This document shows positions 46,640 through 58,524 of a stretch of DNA of 64,000 nt, in pieces (the first letter of the stretch is position 1; every line of letters begins with the position of its first letter). The DNA is taken from positions 868,001-932,000 of the forward strand of contig JAQFVV010006255.1 of assembly GCA_028023455.1 (NCBI GenBank). Reading direction: 5' to 3'. The position numbers were made by a program, and so were the translations under genes. The notes beneath the pieces are model-generated. The model did not search any database, was not told where the DNA came from, and saw only the letters and a program-made list of their open reading frames with translations. The stretch comes from Epiperipatus broadwayi (Eukaryota > Onychophora > Udeonychophora > Euonychophora > Peripatidae).

Positions 46640-48450
46640 TGGGAGAAGTGGAGGTAATGTTTAGGTAAGATAGCTACTTAATAAAAAAAATAAATATCTA
46701 GAGTATAATTAAGATGGAAATTTAATGAACTTAATGAGAAGTTAATTTCATTAACATGCAGAAAGAGAGAGTTGTAAAAAAATTTTGGAGGTGTATGCAG
46801 AAAAAAAAAATTAAGTATATTACATTATTAAATGCAGAGATAATATATTCATTAAATTTGTCCTATGAAAAAATGAGAATTATTAAATAAATTTGATTAT
46901 TAAAGAAAAAACATAATATGGATAGAAAGGAAGATGGAGAATTAAATAGATCAATAGGTAAATTTAAAAATGGGCAAGAAAGAGAATTAGAAAATATATA
47001 AGTTATTACATATATAAAAATATGCTTAGTCTAAAAGGAAATAAAATTATAATTAATAATAATATTTCAGACAAATAAGAGAATATGGAAACTAGATTAT
47101 TATATAAAGAAAAGGGGAAATATTTTAATTTATTAATTAGCTATAGATTGTTAGCAAAAAGTTTCACAGTTTATAAATTGTGTGTATATATATATATTAA
47201 TGGTAGTGTTAGAACTTTATTAAAAAAGATTACAATTATGAGGAAGATACAAAATGGATTTTATCCAGGAACAAAAATAGGTGATAATTTATTTATTGTT
47301 AATTAGTTGATTGAAATATCTATCTTATATGGAAAATAACCATTATTTATTTATGGTATTTTAAATATAAAAAAGATGTTTAGATATAGATTGTGGAGAA
47401 GCCTTAAAAATGGGCAATAGATTTAGTTGTTAAGAATGATTAAAAATCTTTACAAAGGAGAGCAACATCAATTAAAAGATGTAGAATAACTGGAAATAAA
47501 TGTGAAATTAAAATGAAACAGTTACTTCATTTTTTTTTTTTATTGTTTACTTTGTTTTTAAGAGAATGGGGGGGGGAGCTAGAAAGATTAGAGAAAATGA
47601 TGGAGATTCCTATGATTGGAACCAAAATATATAATATGCCACTTTTTATGTGTATGCAGCATATGGCATTTTTACAAATAATGTGAAACACATGAAGACA
47701 TTAAAAAATGTGGAAAAAAGAATGAAGTGTGAAAATTAAATTCAATGAAGAAAAATTGAATATTTTAGTATTTAATTGAGAAGAGTTAAACTGAATCATG
47801 TAAAATGAAGAAATGGAAGAATATAAATATTCAAGTACTTTGCTAAGTGCAGAAATTATACAGATTACAGATGAGAAAAAAAGTAAAAAATAGAATCGGA
47901 ATCTGACATGCTTCTTATATAATAAATCATGTAGAATTTTTTGGAATGGAGTGATATTACCTGCTTTAATATTTGAAAATAATATGCTTTATAGTGGCCA
48001 GAGAACTTGAAAATTTTTAGATAAAATGTAAAAAAAAGTAATTATATATATATATATTGTATGATGAATTGAAGAGAGGAAATTAGGTTATTTAAGTGAA
48101 ATGGGATGAACTTTTTTAATGAGAGAAATCAAAACTAAATGTAAATTGTTTGGAAGGTTTCAGTATACAAATGAGCATCCATCAATAAAAAAATGTTTAT
48201 TCAGATTAAATAGAGAAGATGATACAAGAAACATTTTACAATATGCAAGTTAATAGATAGTCCATGTATAGTAATATTTTTATGTAAGAAATAAGATAAA
48301 TGTGTAAGGATGTAGGGTGTGATTATGAGGAGTGGAAAGATAAAATATAATCTGTTAAAAGAAAAAGAATTAGAGATGTTGAAAATAAATGCAAATAATA
48401 AAAATAATTTGGAGTTATACAATATGAAAATTATAATTATCAATAAAGCA
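46640..48450 (+). pseudogene. Heavily decayed LINE (RT region recognisable)
   Basis: Plus-strand text includes LISYRLLAKSFTVYKL and IQNGFYPGTKIGDNLFIV at 47100-47306, equivalent to the RT block NYRPI..LS..YKVY...QNGFRPGRST.DNIF. Then a run of decayed RT, a THS-like stretch KNVEKRMKCEN..KFNEEKLNILVFN near 47700-47770, and EEMEEYKYSSTLLSAEI near 47810. Order and spacing fit a non-LTR RT. Many stops. Its relation to the LINE at 45.8 kb is unclear. Confidence 0.5.
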
Positions 48451-48454
48451 AGTC

Positions 48455-48700
48455 ATATATAATGTGACATTACTTTCATAAGTTTGTATTTACAAAAATG
48501 TAATACAGAGAGCATACCAGTAGCTCAAACAAGCTCTTAATTGATAAGTGCAGTAAGAGAAAATATTTAAAATCTCTATCCAAAATATTCTTATCCCCAG
48601 CCCAATTGGTTTTGAGCTTATGGCTTACCTCAGTGAGGAGCTAGAATATTCACACACTAGATCTAAAATATCAACTCAAAACCCAGCACAATGATAGAAT
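48455..48700 (-). mobile_element. Decayed family A subfamily 2 copy
   Basis: CAAGTCATATATAATGTGAC, AGTAGCTCAAACAAGCTCTT, CTTATCCCCAGCCCAATTGG, CTCAGTGAGGAGCTAGAATA. The hammerhead block is recognisable, but its CTGATGA reads CTGAGGT. Confidence 0.6.
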
Positions 48701-50229
48701 ATTTAGTATATTTGAAGAAATTGTCACAAGACTAAGTAAAAAAATAACTCATATTTAGATAAAAATAATAATTATAATCAGAACTTGTTTTTAACAATGA
48801 GTGATTCAGAAATCTAAACATTTTTATTTATATATAAATTTTATTAATTAATATGGCACCATAGAGCCTTGCTTAATGAAGCACCTTTGTGTTTTGCCCA
48901 ACCTGCACACCTATATATGGTGGCTCTGCAAAACATAATTTCTCTAAACAATTAATAGAGAAATTAGATGTTAACCAATTACATAAGTACTGAATAAACT
49001 TCTATAATTTCTTAAATTCTGTGTGATAATGTTATATTAATTTTAATATTAATAGTGAATTTTTGATACAAAGTCAACCAATTGTAGCATATGGTCTTTG
49101 TAATATTTTGATCTTTAGAGAATTTAAAATATCTAAATACTGCTTGTTTTTACATATAATGTTTGCATTGGTTATGTTATTTTTCTGTAAGATTATTTTT
49201 TCAAGTTTCAACTGTTATTGTGATGATGATGATGATATTTCATAGGATTTTATTGAATAAATATTACATTGAGCTCTTTTTTTTTCTTTGAACATACATA
49301 GGATAATAATAGAACTTGTAGGAATGTTACATTTTATGTTAAGTGAAGTCACATATATTCATATAATTTACATATTTATATAAAGAAAAAAAATGTAATA
49401 ATTAATAGCCCTTTTTGTTTTTTCTTCTTGGAATCAAATATTTCATACTAGGGATCAGGCTCTGCCATATTAAGGACTATCTATATGAAGAAATATTGTG
49501 TGGTTATATATTTTCTTCTTTTGTTTGAAATGATCCTACCTTATTCCAGAAGGCATTCATGTGTTTCCTGGGATTATTGTTATATAAAAAAATCATCTGA
49601 TGCACACAGTGCATATAGGAATAATATAGATGCCTGAATATTTCCTTAGTTAGCATTTAGAATATGGAATGTATGTTGACATTATGACTGTGAAGTAGAT
49701 TTTGAATTATCATGCATATATTGACAATCAAAAAATAAGTGTGACCATGTTTTTAAATCTCTATGACTAAGCCAAGTTTTGTAATATGGATTTATATTTT
49801 TATTAGGATTGTGTTTTTGCTTAGAATTGTTATGCAAATATTATCAAAGGTTTGACAATCAAAAAATAATTTTAAAAAAGTGAATCTGACGTTGTAAGAT
49901 GGTGATTAAAATATTCGAGTCGATATATATATATATATAATATTAAATAAATTAAATGTGGATGTATTTATTAATAATGAACCCATTATCTGCTGATGCT
50001 CTGGAGAATGTTGTATAGAATAAATAGCTTTCTAAAGCACGTATGTATGTATATAGCTCAACTTAAAATTGCTTTATATATTTAATTCAAGTAATCCAAG
50101 TATAAGGCCTAAAGATGTCATACCATTTAATTAAACTGAATTTTTTCTCCACAGAGTTCAAGCCCTTGATAATAAATGCACTGATTTTGACAAGCATATT
50201 GTAATATTAAATAAACTAAAAATAAAGTT
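48701..50229. other. AT-rich spacer
   Basis: No gene supported. Short GAT run at 49220-49234 and (TA)n at 49925-49939. Confidence 0.45.
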
Positions 50230-50331
50230 ATATATAGGGTATATGAGCACAGACTTTCACATGACCTAGCACTCTCCACACTATCTCATAACACTGGTAC
50301 ACTCAAACACATATATGTCGAAAAGATAAAT

Positions 50332-50385
50332 AATCACCAATATACGTATTTCATGCTAAACCAGCAATCATCAGTTGGTCCAGAT
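50332..50385 (-). ncRNA. Hammerhead ribozyme, type I, intact core (family B)
   Basis: Minus strand: outer stem I AATC/GATT, bulge TGG, inner stem ACCAA/TTGGT (5 bp), CTGATGA (complement of 50368-50374), stem II TGCT/AGCA around GGTTT, GAAA (complement of 50349-50352), palindromic helix III ATACGTAT, cleavage-site A at 50341. All conserved core positions are present. Not related in stems or loops to family A. Confidence 0.87.
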
Positions 50386-50810
50386 TGCCATCTCTACACA
50401 TATATATGCTATAAGTGCTCAGATATATATATTAAGATAGCCAAACCTCATACTTTAATGGACAGGCTTCAATCTACTCCACACTCCAACTCTTCAACCA
50501 TCCATCCAATTGAAAACTGATGATGGAATACTCAAAGGCCTCCCTGAGGCCAAGATTCTTGTCACACCTATGTTGACCTAGGTCAATATGACGCCTCAAG
50601 TACAGGACATAATCCATTTAATACACATAGAAGGGATGGGCAGACATCTCTACTTATGTAATAGATGAAACACATAGGCTTATATATACCTGTGTCTATA
50701 TATGTAATATATAGGGTATATAAGCACAGACTTTCACATGACCTACCACTCTCCACACTATCTCCTAACACTGATACACTCGAACACACATATATGTCAA
50801 AAAGATAAAT

Positions 50811-50864
50811 AATCACCAATATACATATTTCATGCTAAACCAGCAATCATCAGTTGGTCCAGAT
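50811..50864 (-). ncRNA. Hammerhead ribozyme, type I, intact core (family B)
   Basis: Same structure as the motif 479 nt away: CTGATGA (complement of 50847-50853), stem II TGCT/AGCA, GAAA, helix III ATATGTAT, stem I ACCAA/TTGGT and AATC/GATT. The predicted cleavage lies between 50820 and 50819. Confidence 0.86.
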
Positions 50865-51341
50865 TACTATCTCTACACATATATATGCTATAAGTGCTCA
50901 GATATATATTAAGATAGCCAAACCTCATACTTTAATTTTCGACTATATGTTTTCGAGTGTATCAGTGTTATGAGATAGTGTGGAGAGTGGTGGGTCATGT
51001 GAAAGTCTGTGCTCATCTACCCTATAGATTACATATATAGACACAGGTATATATAAGCCTGTGTTTCATCTATTACATAAGTAGAGATGTCTGCCCATCC
51101 CTTCTATGTGTATTAAACGGATTATGTCCTGTACTTTAGGGGTCAGATTGACCTTAGGTCAAAATGGGTGTGAAAGAATCTCCCCCTCAGGGTGGTCTTT
51201 GAGCATTCCATCAGATTTTCAATTGGATGGATGATTGAAGAGTTGGTGTGGAGTAGGTTGAAGCCTGTCTATTAAAGTATGAGGTTTGGCTATCTTAATA
51301 TATATCTGAGCACTTATAGCATATATATGTGTAGAGATGGT

Positions 51342-51397
51342 AATCTGGACCAATTGATGATCGCTGGTTTAGCATGAAATACATATTTTGGTGATTA
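51342..51397 (+). ncRNA. Hammerhead ribozyme, C3 changed (family B)
   Basis: AATCTGGACCAA, TTGATGA (C3 to T) at 51354-51360, stem II CGCT/AGCA, GAAATACATAT, TTGGTGATT. Stem structure is intact. The core change should reduce or abolish cleavage. Confidence 0.75.
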
Positions 51398-51545
51398 TTT
51401 ATCTTTTCGACATATATGTGTTTGAGTGTATTAGTGTTATGAGATAGTGTGGAGAGTGGTGGGTCATGTGAAAGTCTGTGCTCATATACTCTATATATTA
51501 CATATATAGACACAGGTATATATAAGCCTGTGTGTTTCATCTATT

Positions 51546-53170
51546 AAAGATAAGGTTATTACTTTATATTTGGGGGAGGGGGCAAACAAGACAGAAAACA
51601 ATATATAATTTATTGTAAAATTCAAAAATGGCTATTGATATGATTTTTATCACAATTATTGTTTAGATTTTATTATTCTTTAATGAATTAACTATGTCAC
51701 TTTAATTGCAGTTTCTCGTTTCATTTAATCTGTTAGTACATGATACATTTGTTTTCTCTGTTACAGATATATTTTCATAAGTCAATAGTTCTATATTTTA
51801 TGCAAGACTATCATCATTTAATTTTATTTTCATTTTTATTATCTTCCATTCTCAGAGCTATTTTTTTCTTTTACATTTATTGTACTGAGGATAACCTCAA
51901 TTTCTGTTTGTAATAGAATCACTAATGTCCATTTTTCCCTGGGTATGACTAGTATTTGTTGAGTCCCTTATGTCATCTGAAATATTAGTCATTACTGTTT
52001 ATGAAATTGTATTTGAATTTGAAATTTATTTACATATTGTCTTGTTTTGCAAATTATAGCATTTGTTATTTGCATCTAGGTTAATATCACTATTAGTTTC
52101 TTTAATCACCATTTTTTATGTTAGTATTTTTTTTATTTAATATAAGTTTACAGTGGTGTAAGAATCTTTAGATTTTATAATTATATCCTTTTTAGAATAT
52201 TTATGTAATGGATGGCTAACATATTACATTGCTCACAATGGAGTTTGGACATGTTTTTACAATGAAAGCATTGAGGCTTAAGGTGTTGAATCATTAACAG
52301 AAGCATAGCCTCTTGATCTGTCACTTGTGTTGTGACATCATAAGGGTTAATGTCTTTATAAAATCTTATTTTGAACTCCTATACATTACCATAGTCTAGA
52401 GTTAACATATCATTTAAGCAGATCACTTGGAATCCAAATAGTTGCATCACTTTAGTGAAGTCATTAATCACATAATTTAAGTTGACATTTTAAAATAATC
52501 TGCAATATAGTTTTCTATGTTTTCATTTACTTTGATATGGGCATACTTACTGAATGTGTAAATTTTCCATCTAAATTTATCTCTGTGATTTTCTCTAAAA
52601 AAAAGTATATGGTGATATCTTGAATTGGGGAGCTCAACTATTCAGCAAACCAATTGCCATATATTAATATTTAATATATCATAGTGTAATTATTTTGAGA
52701 ATTGAAACAATGAACAATTATTATCTGTAACTGCAAGCAATAATTGATCAATCTGTGAAAATTGCTTAAATGATGGAAACAAATCTCTTGGAATAAACAA
52801 CTTAAATCAGTTATATTTTAAAGATTTTTTTTAGACTAATCTTCTTCTGAATATGTTATGGATTTCTCAGAATTACTTGAAAGAATGTCTAGTTTAGTAT
52901 GGCATCAATTATTGAATGATAAAACCTTGATATTGAGATAAAATTATTATTAGTTACTTTCCTTTTTTTTTTTCACTTTTGCCCTGACTTTATTTTGATT
53001 TTATTACATTTTGAGTGTGGCATGTCCGAAGTTTTTGTAATATCCACATATCTAGTAGTTGCTTTATTATAAGTCATGTCTAATTGAGACAACATTCCTA
53101 AATTTGAAAGTACCTAAAACTTGATTATCAAGATATTCTATATCATCAATATCTTGTCTCTTTTTATTTC
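51546..53170 (-). pseudogene. Possible LINE ORF1/gag-like relic with zinc-knuckle remnant
   Basis: Minus strand, about 52240-52300: LKPQCFHCKNMSKLHCEQCN resembles the CX2CX4HX4C knuckles of non-LTR ORF1 or gag proteins. Upstream of it (52300-52560) lies YAHIKVNENIENYI and VMQLFGFQVICLNDML in broken frames. Assignment rests on this short cysteine pattern only. Confidence 0.3.
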
Positions 53171-53291
53171 AATCTATTGGATGTTTATAAACATGTATAA
53201 CACTTTAATAATTCAAGTCACAGATAATATAAAATAATCAAACATATTATGTAGAAGTTGAATGACTTTAGAATAACTCACCCACTAGTTG

Positions 53292-53346
53292 TCATCATCA
53301 TTATTATTATTATTGTTATTATTATTATTGTTGTTGTTGTTGTTTC
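53292..53346. repeat. (ATT/GTT)n microsatellite
   Basis: Trinucleotide run of ATT units grading into GTT units, about 55 bp. Confidence 0.9.
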
Positions 53347-55204
53347 TTATATAATTGAAACCTGTAGATTTCAATTATATGACAATTATTAACATATAAA
53401 ACTGGATTTTATATATAATCAATACAAATTTCTAAAATGTATTTTCAAAAATATATTCGAAATGAATTGAATTAAGTAAGAAAATACAATTTTATACATT
53501 TATTAATAATTTATATCTAGCTTAAAGTAATCAATAATTATAACATATATAATATATACCTGAAAGTAGTATTATTTTCCTTTATTTGATTTGTCATTTT
53601 ATTTGTACAGCCGTTATCTTTGAAAAAAAAAGTTTTTTTAAAGATATATTCATGACAAAATGTAAGATCTAAATGAAAGTAAAATCTGAATAAAAAGATT
53701 AAAAAATTCAAAAGAAAAAATTGTGGGGGGAAAAATGGAAATAGTTGCATGATGTTTCTAACAATGGTTTTGTGAGAAAATAAAATAATTTCAAAAGAAA
53801 TTGTTCTTACATGTGCTAACAAGTATTTGAATTTTAAACATAAAATAATTATAGTTTCAGCAATTATTTATAACGTTTCAATTCTAATGAGAATTAGAAT
53901 TTTACACATTGTTTACCCAAGCTTATTATAAGAGGATTTTACAATTGCTTTTCTCAAATTTTAAAAATCTCTAAAAATTATTATGTACATAATTTTATTA
54001 TTGTACCGTAAAAGTTGTTAATCAATCTTCATATATGAAATAATAAGAACACATGTTCTTTGGAGTGTTATATTTTTTTATTACAAGCAAATATCAGATT
54101 TTATACTTAATCTTCCTCAGTGGAGTTTTATGCCCTCAAGAGTAACAATCTAATTTAATTCAAGATAACAAGTGATCTTTATGATTGGTAGTTGTTTTTT
54201 CTTGTGACCATCTTATTTATGTAGAACGTGTTATGTTGAAGAAATAGCATAAATAGATTCAATCACAATGTGTATTATAGGTCTTGATATTACAGTCAGT
54301 ATATATTAATATTTTATATATCACAAGCAATGTATTACATTATGTATTCATAGAGGCTCAAGTTGTTTTTGCATTTGAAATTTTTATAAACATCATGTGC
54401 AGCTGATCACTTATCTTTCATAAAATGTAGATTATTAATTTAATATGGCATATAATGTGCTAATTTATGGAATACTGTGCCTTCCTATGGCAATAATTTA
54501 TTTGTTTTGACATGGATGAAGTTCTTTATTTATTTTTTTTATGTTGTAGTTCTATTTATAAGGATCATATTTATAGTTTCTTTTTTTCTTGGAAGAAATC
54601 TTCAGAAACAAAATTGTGTGTAATATATTAATTTATTTAAATGAAAAACATCTGAAGACTGTCATATATGTGTGTGTTATAATGATATGAAATGAAACGG
54701 TTTGTATGGATTAGCGGAAATAATAATAAACAATCACAATTTTTACTGAATGCAATAAAATAAGAGCAAAACATTAGTAATTCATTATCAGAAATAACTA
54801 TAATTAAACATATATAGGCCGCACTCAACTTTCACACTTAATTGGTTCTTGAAAGATTATGAAAGTTGAAATGTATGAAAGTAGAACAATGTAAAAAAAA
54901 AGAGTTTTTAAAATATTTATTTTTTAATGAGGTTATTATCATACACTATCTTATGTTTTCTTTATAAATTTATCAACAGATAGTTGAATTTTATTCTTCT
55001 TTTTCTTTTATTGGCAAAAAGGTATATAACATGCTATCTTTTTCTATTGCCTTCATATGAAAGAAGAATATATAAAAGTTGAGGACTGCCTGACTAAATT
55101 TAAAAGAGGTACACAATAAAATTTTAGAGTTATCATTATCAAGTCAAAGCCAGCTTAGTAAACATAACCTACAAATTTCTGTAACAACTTAACATGCTTT
55201 TTAA
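53347..55204. other. AT-rich spacer upstream of LINE
   Basis: No gene supported. No LINE ORF1 is visible ahead of the endonuclease at 55205. Confidence 0.45.
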
Positions 55205-55846
55205 ATTGGCCAGAATAAATATAAGGGTTTTAACTCTCTAGGCCATGTGTTTGCACTTAAAAGATGGCTAGACAAAATAGACCTCCACATAGTCTGTCTT
55301 TCCAAAACTAAACTACATATAAACTCAAATTACCAAATAACTCAAGTGATGCAACAATATGGTCTATTTCATTATGTACCCTCAAACACAGCATCTTCTG
55401 GAGTTGCTTTTTTAATCAATAAGAACCTGACCTACAGCTCTTTCAGAACATTACACCTTAGCAATGATCTATTAGTCATTAAGATCACTTTTGGAAATAT
55501 GGCAATAAATATCATTTACTTGTACATCAGAAATGATTCTTATTCAGCACAAGTAGTAATCAATAAAATCAATTCTCTTCTCTCTTCAGATGCCTTCCCT
55601 ATTGTTTTCTTTGGTGACTTCAACATGAGTTACGATAACTTCAACAAAAAATATCTTCATTTAATCAATAGAGTCCTGTTGTGTGGAGAGGGGTTTTTCC
55701 CTCCTGGATCCTTCTCCTTCTACACACTGCAAAAGAAATCTCTAATTGACCTTCTCTATTATTCACCCGAACTTCACTTTGAAATATGTACCAGGCTTCA
55801 ATTGGTTCCCTTCACTGATCATTTAGCTCTTCTCTAATTCACTTCA
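55205..55846 (+). pseudogene. LINE apurinic-type endonuclease domain
   Basis: Frame open from 55205 to the stop at 55835. It shows IDLHIVCLSKTKL, where families usually have LQET or LSET: the catalytic Glu is replaced by Lys. Then VPSNTASSGVAFLINKNLTY (SGVAFLI), VFFGDFNMSYDNFN with the GDFN motif, SLIDLLYYSPEL (usual S.ID) and PFTDHLALL (usual SDH). So motif order and spacing fit an APE-type endonuclease that nicks the target DNA. The Lys and the missing N-terminus indicate it is inactive. The frame shifts before the RT part. Confidence 0.85.
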
Positions 55847-57474
55847 CATAGATCCCACCACCACAGTTCATATAAATTATACACCTACCATTAGACTACT
55901 CAACAAAGCAGCAACTCCAGAACTCATTTTCTCTGAAGCATATATCTTGTTCCAAAAAAACAAAATTCTTACTTTGCCTCCACTACAGGCTTGGTCATCT
56001 GTCACTGGTATATTGAGCTCACTCATAGACTCATACACAAAGAAAACCAAAGGTCCAAATCAATTATTAAAAGATTTGGGTGCCGTAAACAACAGGTTAA
56101 AATCTCTACACCATATTGACATTCATCCCAAAGATATTTTGGAGCTAAAAACTCAATACCATAGCAAACAAAAGGTCCTCGCACATTACATTGCTACTAA
56201 AAGATCCAAAGTCTTCTTGGCCAACCAGCATAGCTGGACCTGCAGCTACATTCACTGGGCAATTGGTTCAGCGGCCAGACCCACACCTACTTCATTGTCA
56301 GTTGATCAGGGTTGCCTCAGTGGCCCAGCAATGCTTGCAAAGATTCATGAACACTTTCAGGGCAGGCTACTGAATTATAAATTTGAAGTTGGAAACATCA
56401 GGAATCACTTGGAAGATGGGGTTGCTCATGACATCAGTGAAAATCAGATAATCCAAAAGCTCATGGCCTATCCTGAGAATGTTCATCCTGGACTCCATGG
56501 AATTCCGAGATTTGTACTTGTCCACCTGAGACATTTCACAGTTCCCATTGTACTGCAGATGATAGATGTTCTGGCAGGAGAGTTTCAAAACATTCCAGAC
56601 CTGTACCCTGTGGCCCTTGTTCCTTTCCTAAAAAAGCCCATCAATCCCTCTATCCTTTCCAACATAAGGCCCATTTCCATGATTACCCTCCTAATCAAGA
56701 TCATTGAGGCCATAGTCAAGGACAAAATCCAAGATCAACTCTACACACACATCATGCCATATCAATTTGTGCATAAGGACTCTTCCACCACAGATGCTGT
56801 GCAGCATTTTCTTCTTCTAGTAGAACACATCAGACTGCACAAAAAATCCAAGCCTATAGTTATTCAACTTGACTTTGCCTTGGCTTTTGACTCTGTTATA
56901 CCTACTGTCCTACTCCAGTCTATCCTTGACTATCAAGTCCCTAGCATCTATACCAGAATTATTGGTAATCTGCTTTTGAACAGATCTATCTTTACGTCAC
57001 TGGATGGAAGACTGTCCAATGGTTTCAGACTTCATCTTTTCATTTCCCAGGGATCTCCACTTGCCACTCTGCTTTATCACCTATATAAATCCTATGCTCA
57101 GAGAGATAGAATACAGACACCCTGAAGTTTTTGTGCCAGCCCTGAAACATCATGTACAACATATAACCTATGTTGACGACATCACCATCTTCCTCCCTGA
57201 TAAAACTCACCTTCCACCACTCACACAAATTATTGATAAATATTCAAAGAAACTAAATCTGAACATCAACTATAGCAAGTCCTCCATGTGGAAAATCAGC
57301 ACTGGCACAGTGATTCCATCAGTCTTTACAGCTGAGCCACAACTCTTCCTCAGTTTTCCTATGGCCAAGTCCAGACTTGCTGTGGCAAAAGACATCCAAC
57401 ACTCCATCTTAGAAAAACTAGCAAAGTGGTTCGATCTTTATCCCAAATCTCACTTTCCCTGCTGGGCAAAGTAG
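55847..57474 (+). pseudogene. LINE reverse transcriptase domain
   Basis: In 55947-57125: NIRPISMITLLIKIIEAIV (RT motif 1/2), PYQFVHKDSSTTDAVQHF, VIQLDFALAFDSVIPTVLL (motif A, Asp pair kept), ISQGSPLATLLY (motif B). A one-base shift near 57085 moves reading to frame 57004-57474: YINPMLREIE, then HITYVDDITIFLPDKTHLPP (motif C YVDD intact), KLNLNINYSKSSMW. All three catalytic Asp are present, but the frameshift breaks the protein. It would copy its own RNA by target-primed reverse transcription. Confidence 0.9.
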
Positions 57475-58400
57475 CCCTTCTCAACATGCTAGTGTTTCCG
57501 AGATTAAATTATTATCTACCCATAATTAAACCTACTAAAGCATTTCAGTCATCAATGAACTCGCTGTGTTCAAAGCTCATGTGGGATGGAAAGATTGTTG
57601 CCATCAGCATCTGTAAGATGCAGATGCCAAGAGAGTTAAATGGACTTGGATTGCACTCTGTTTCAACAATATATCTACAGAAGGCAATTGCAGTTCTATG
57701 TGCAATTCACTTAAAACAGCCAGAACTAAATCTAGCCACTCCAGTGGAACCTACAGACACACCACCATCTCTTGCTAGCAGATGGGACACAATTATTTGG
57801 TTATATGTCACCAAGCTGACAAATCTATCTAAAACCTCCCTTGAAAATAAAATAACCTACTGGCAGGCCTATAACCTCAGATTTCAAAACCAGATTGCCC
57901 TCCTGACCACATTGAACATAGATAATAAGCCATTGCTAAAAAAAAATTGAAGAACTGGTTTGTTGAACCAAAATATATAGACTTTATCTTAAAGCTCAAC
58001 ATCTCCTTACCCACTAACCATTTTTAGTATGGAAAAGAGGATTCACCAAAATCAATCCTCAATGCCATCTATGTAATACTGCCAATGAAACCATCCAGCA
58101 TTTACTTTATAATTGTTCGTTTCTTTCCCAAATCAGAACCTTCATCACAGAGAAAGTTACATCTGACATCAGAAAAGCCTTAAATATCCAGAATACCATC
58201 AAGACAGGAATTTTTTTCTCTTATCAGATTCTCTGTCTTCCTTGCCTTTGCGGTCCAGTTGACCAGATGCGAAGGTGTATTCACTCATTCAGGCTCTTCA
58301 GTCACAGAGACCTTTATAGGTCTTGTCAAGAGCATAAGTACCACGTACCAGCTGCTTGCACCAGAATGGTTATGCAAAAAGACTTGGTCCAGGATTGATC
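57426..58400 (+). pseudogene. LINE C-terminal region with zinc knuckle
   Basis: Frame 57426-57950 gives SLSLLGKVALLNMLVFPRLN and YYLPIIKPTKAFQSSMNSL, the thumb region after the RT. A second shift and stop near 57950 follow, then QCHLCNTANETIQHLLYNCS at about 58060-58118, a Cys-X2-Cys...His-X4-Cys knuckle characteristic of L1-type C-termini. The frame ends without a clean stop near 58400. Confidence 0.82.
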
Positions 58401-58524
58401 TACCAAGCATTTGATCTTATGAACTTTTGCAATCAGTTATGCAGTATACCATATATGAAAACAGCATCATGAAACTATGTAAACTTTGTTAATAAAATTT
58501 TTTTTTTTTTTTTTAAAAAAAAGT

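Larger units (their letters stand above)
50230..51545. mobile_element. Family B retrozyme-like array: two direct copies and one inverted copy
   Basis: Copy 1 (50230-50705) is followed directly by the start of copy 2 (50706-50935) in the same orientation, with near identity over GCACAGACTTTCACATGACC, the hammerhead and CTATAAGTGCTCAGATATAT. Then a full inverted copy runs from about 50940 to 51545. Two intact hammerheads lie on the minus strand, with cleavage sites at 50820/50819 and 50341/50340. A minus-strand transcript would therefore release a 479-nt monomer. Close identity among the copies implies recent activity or duplication. There is no open frame of significance. It needs an enzyme from elsewhere. 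Confidence 0.85.
55205..58514 (+). mobile_element. 5'-truncated LINE (APE endonuclease and RT), best-preserved element
   Basis: About 3.3 kb, markedly GC-richer than its surroundings, with endonuclease, RT, and a C-terminal zinc knuckle in the right order. It ends at AATAAA (58491-58496) directly followed by T17A8. ORF1 is absent, so the copy is 5' truncated or the family lacks one. The L1/Tx1-like clade is suggested by the EN and by the LSLLGKVALLNML.FPRLNYYLP and C-terminal CCHC blocks. That is an inference. Four frame breaks make it a recent but dead copy. Confidence 0.88.
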
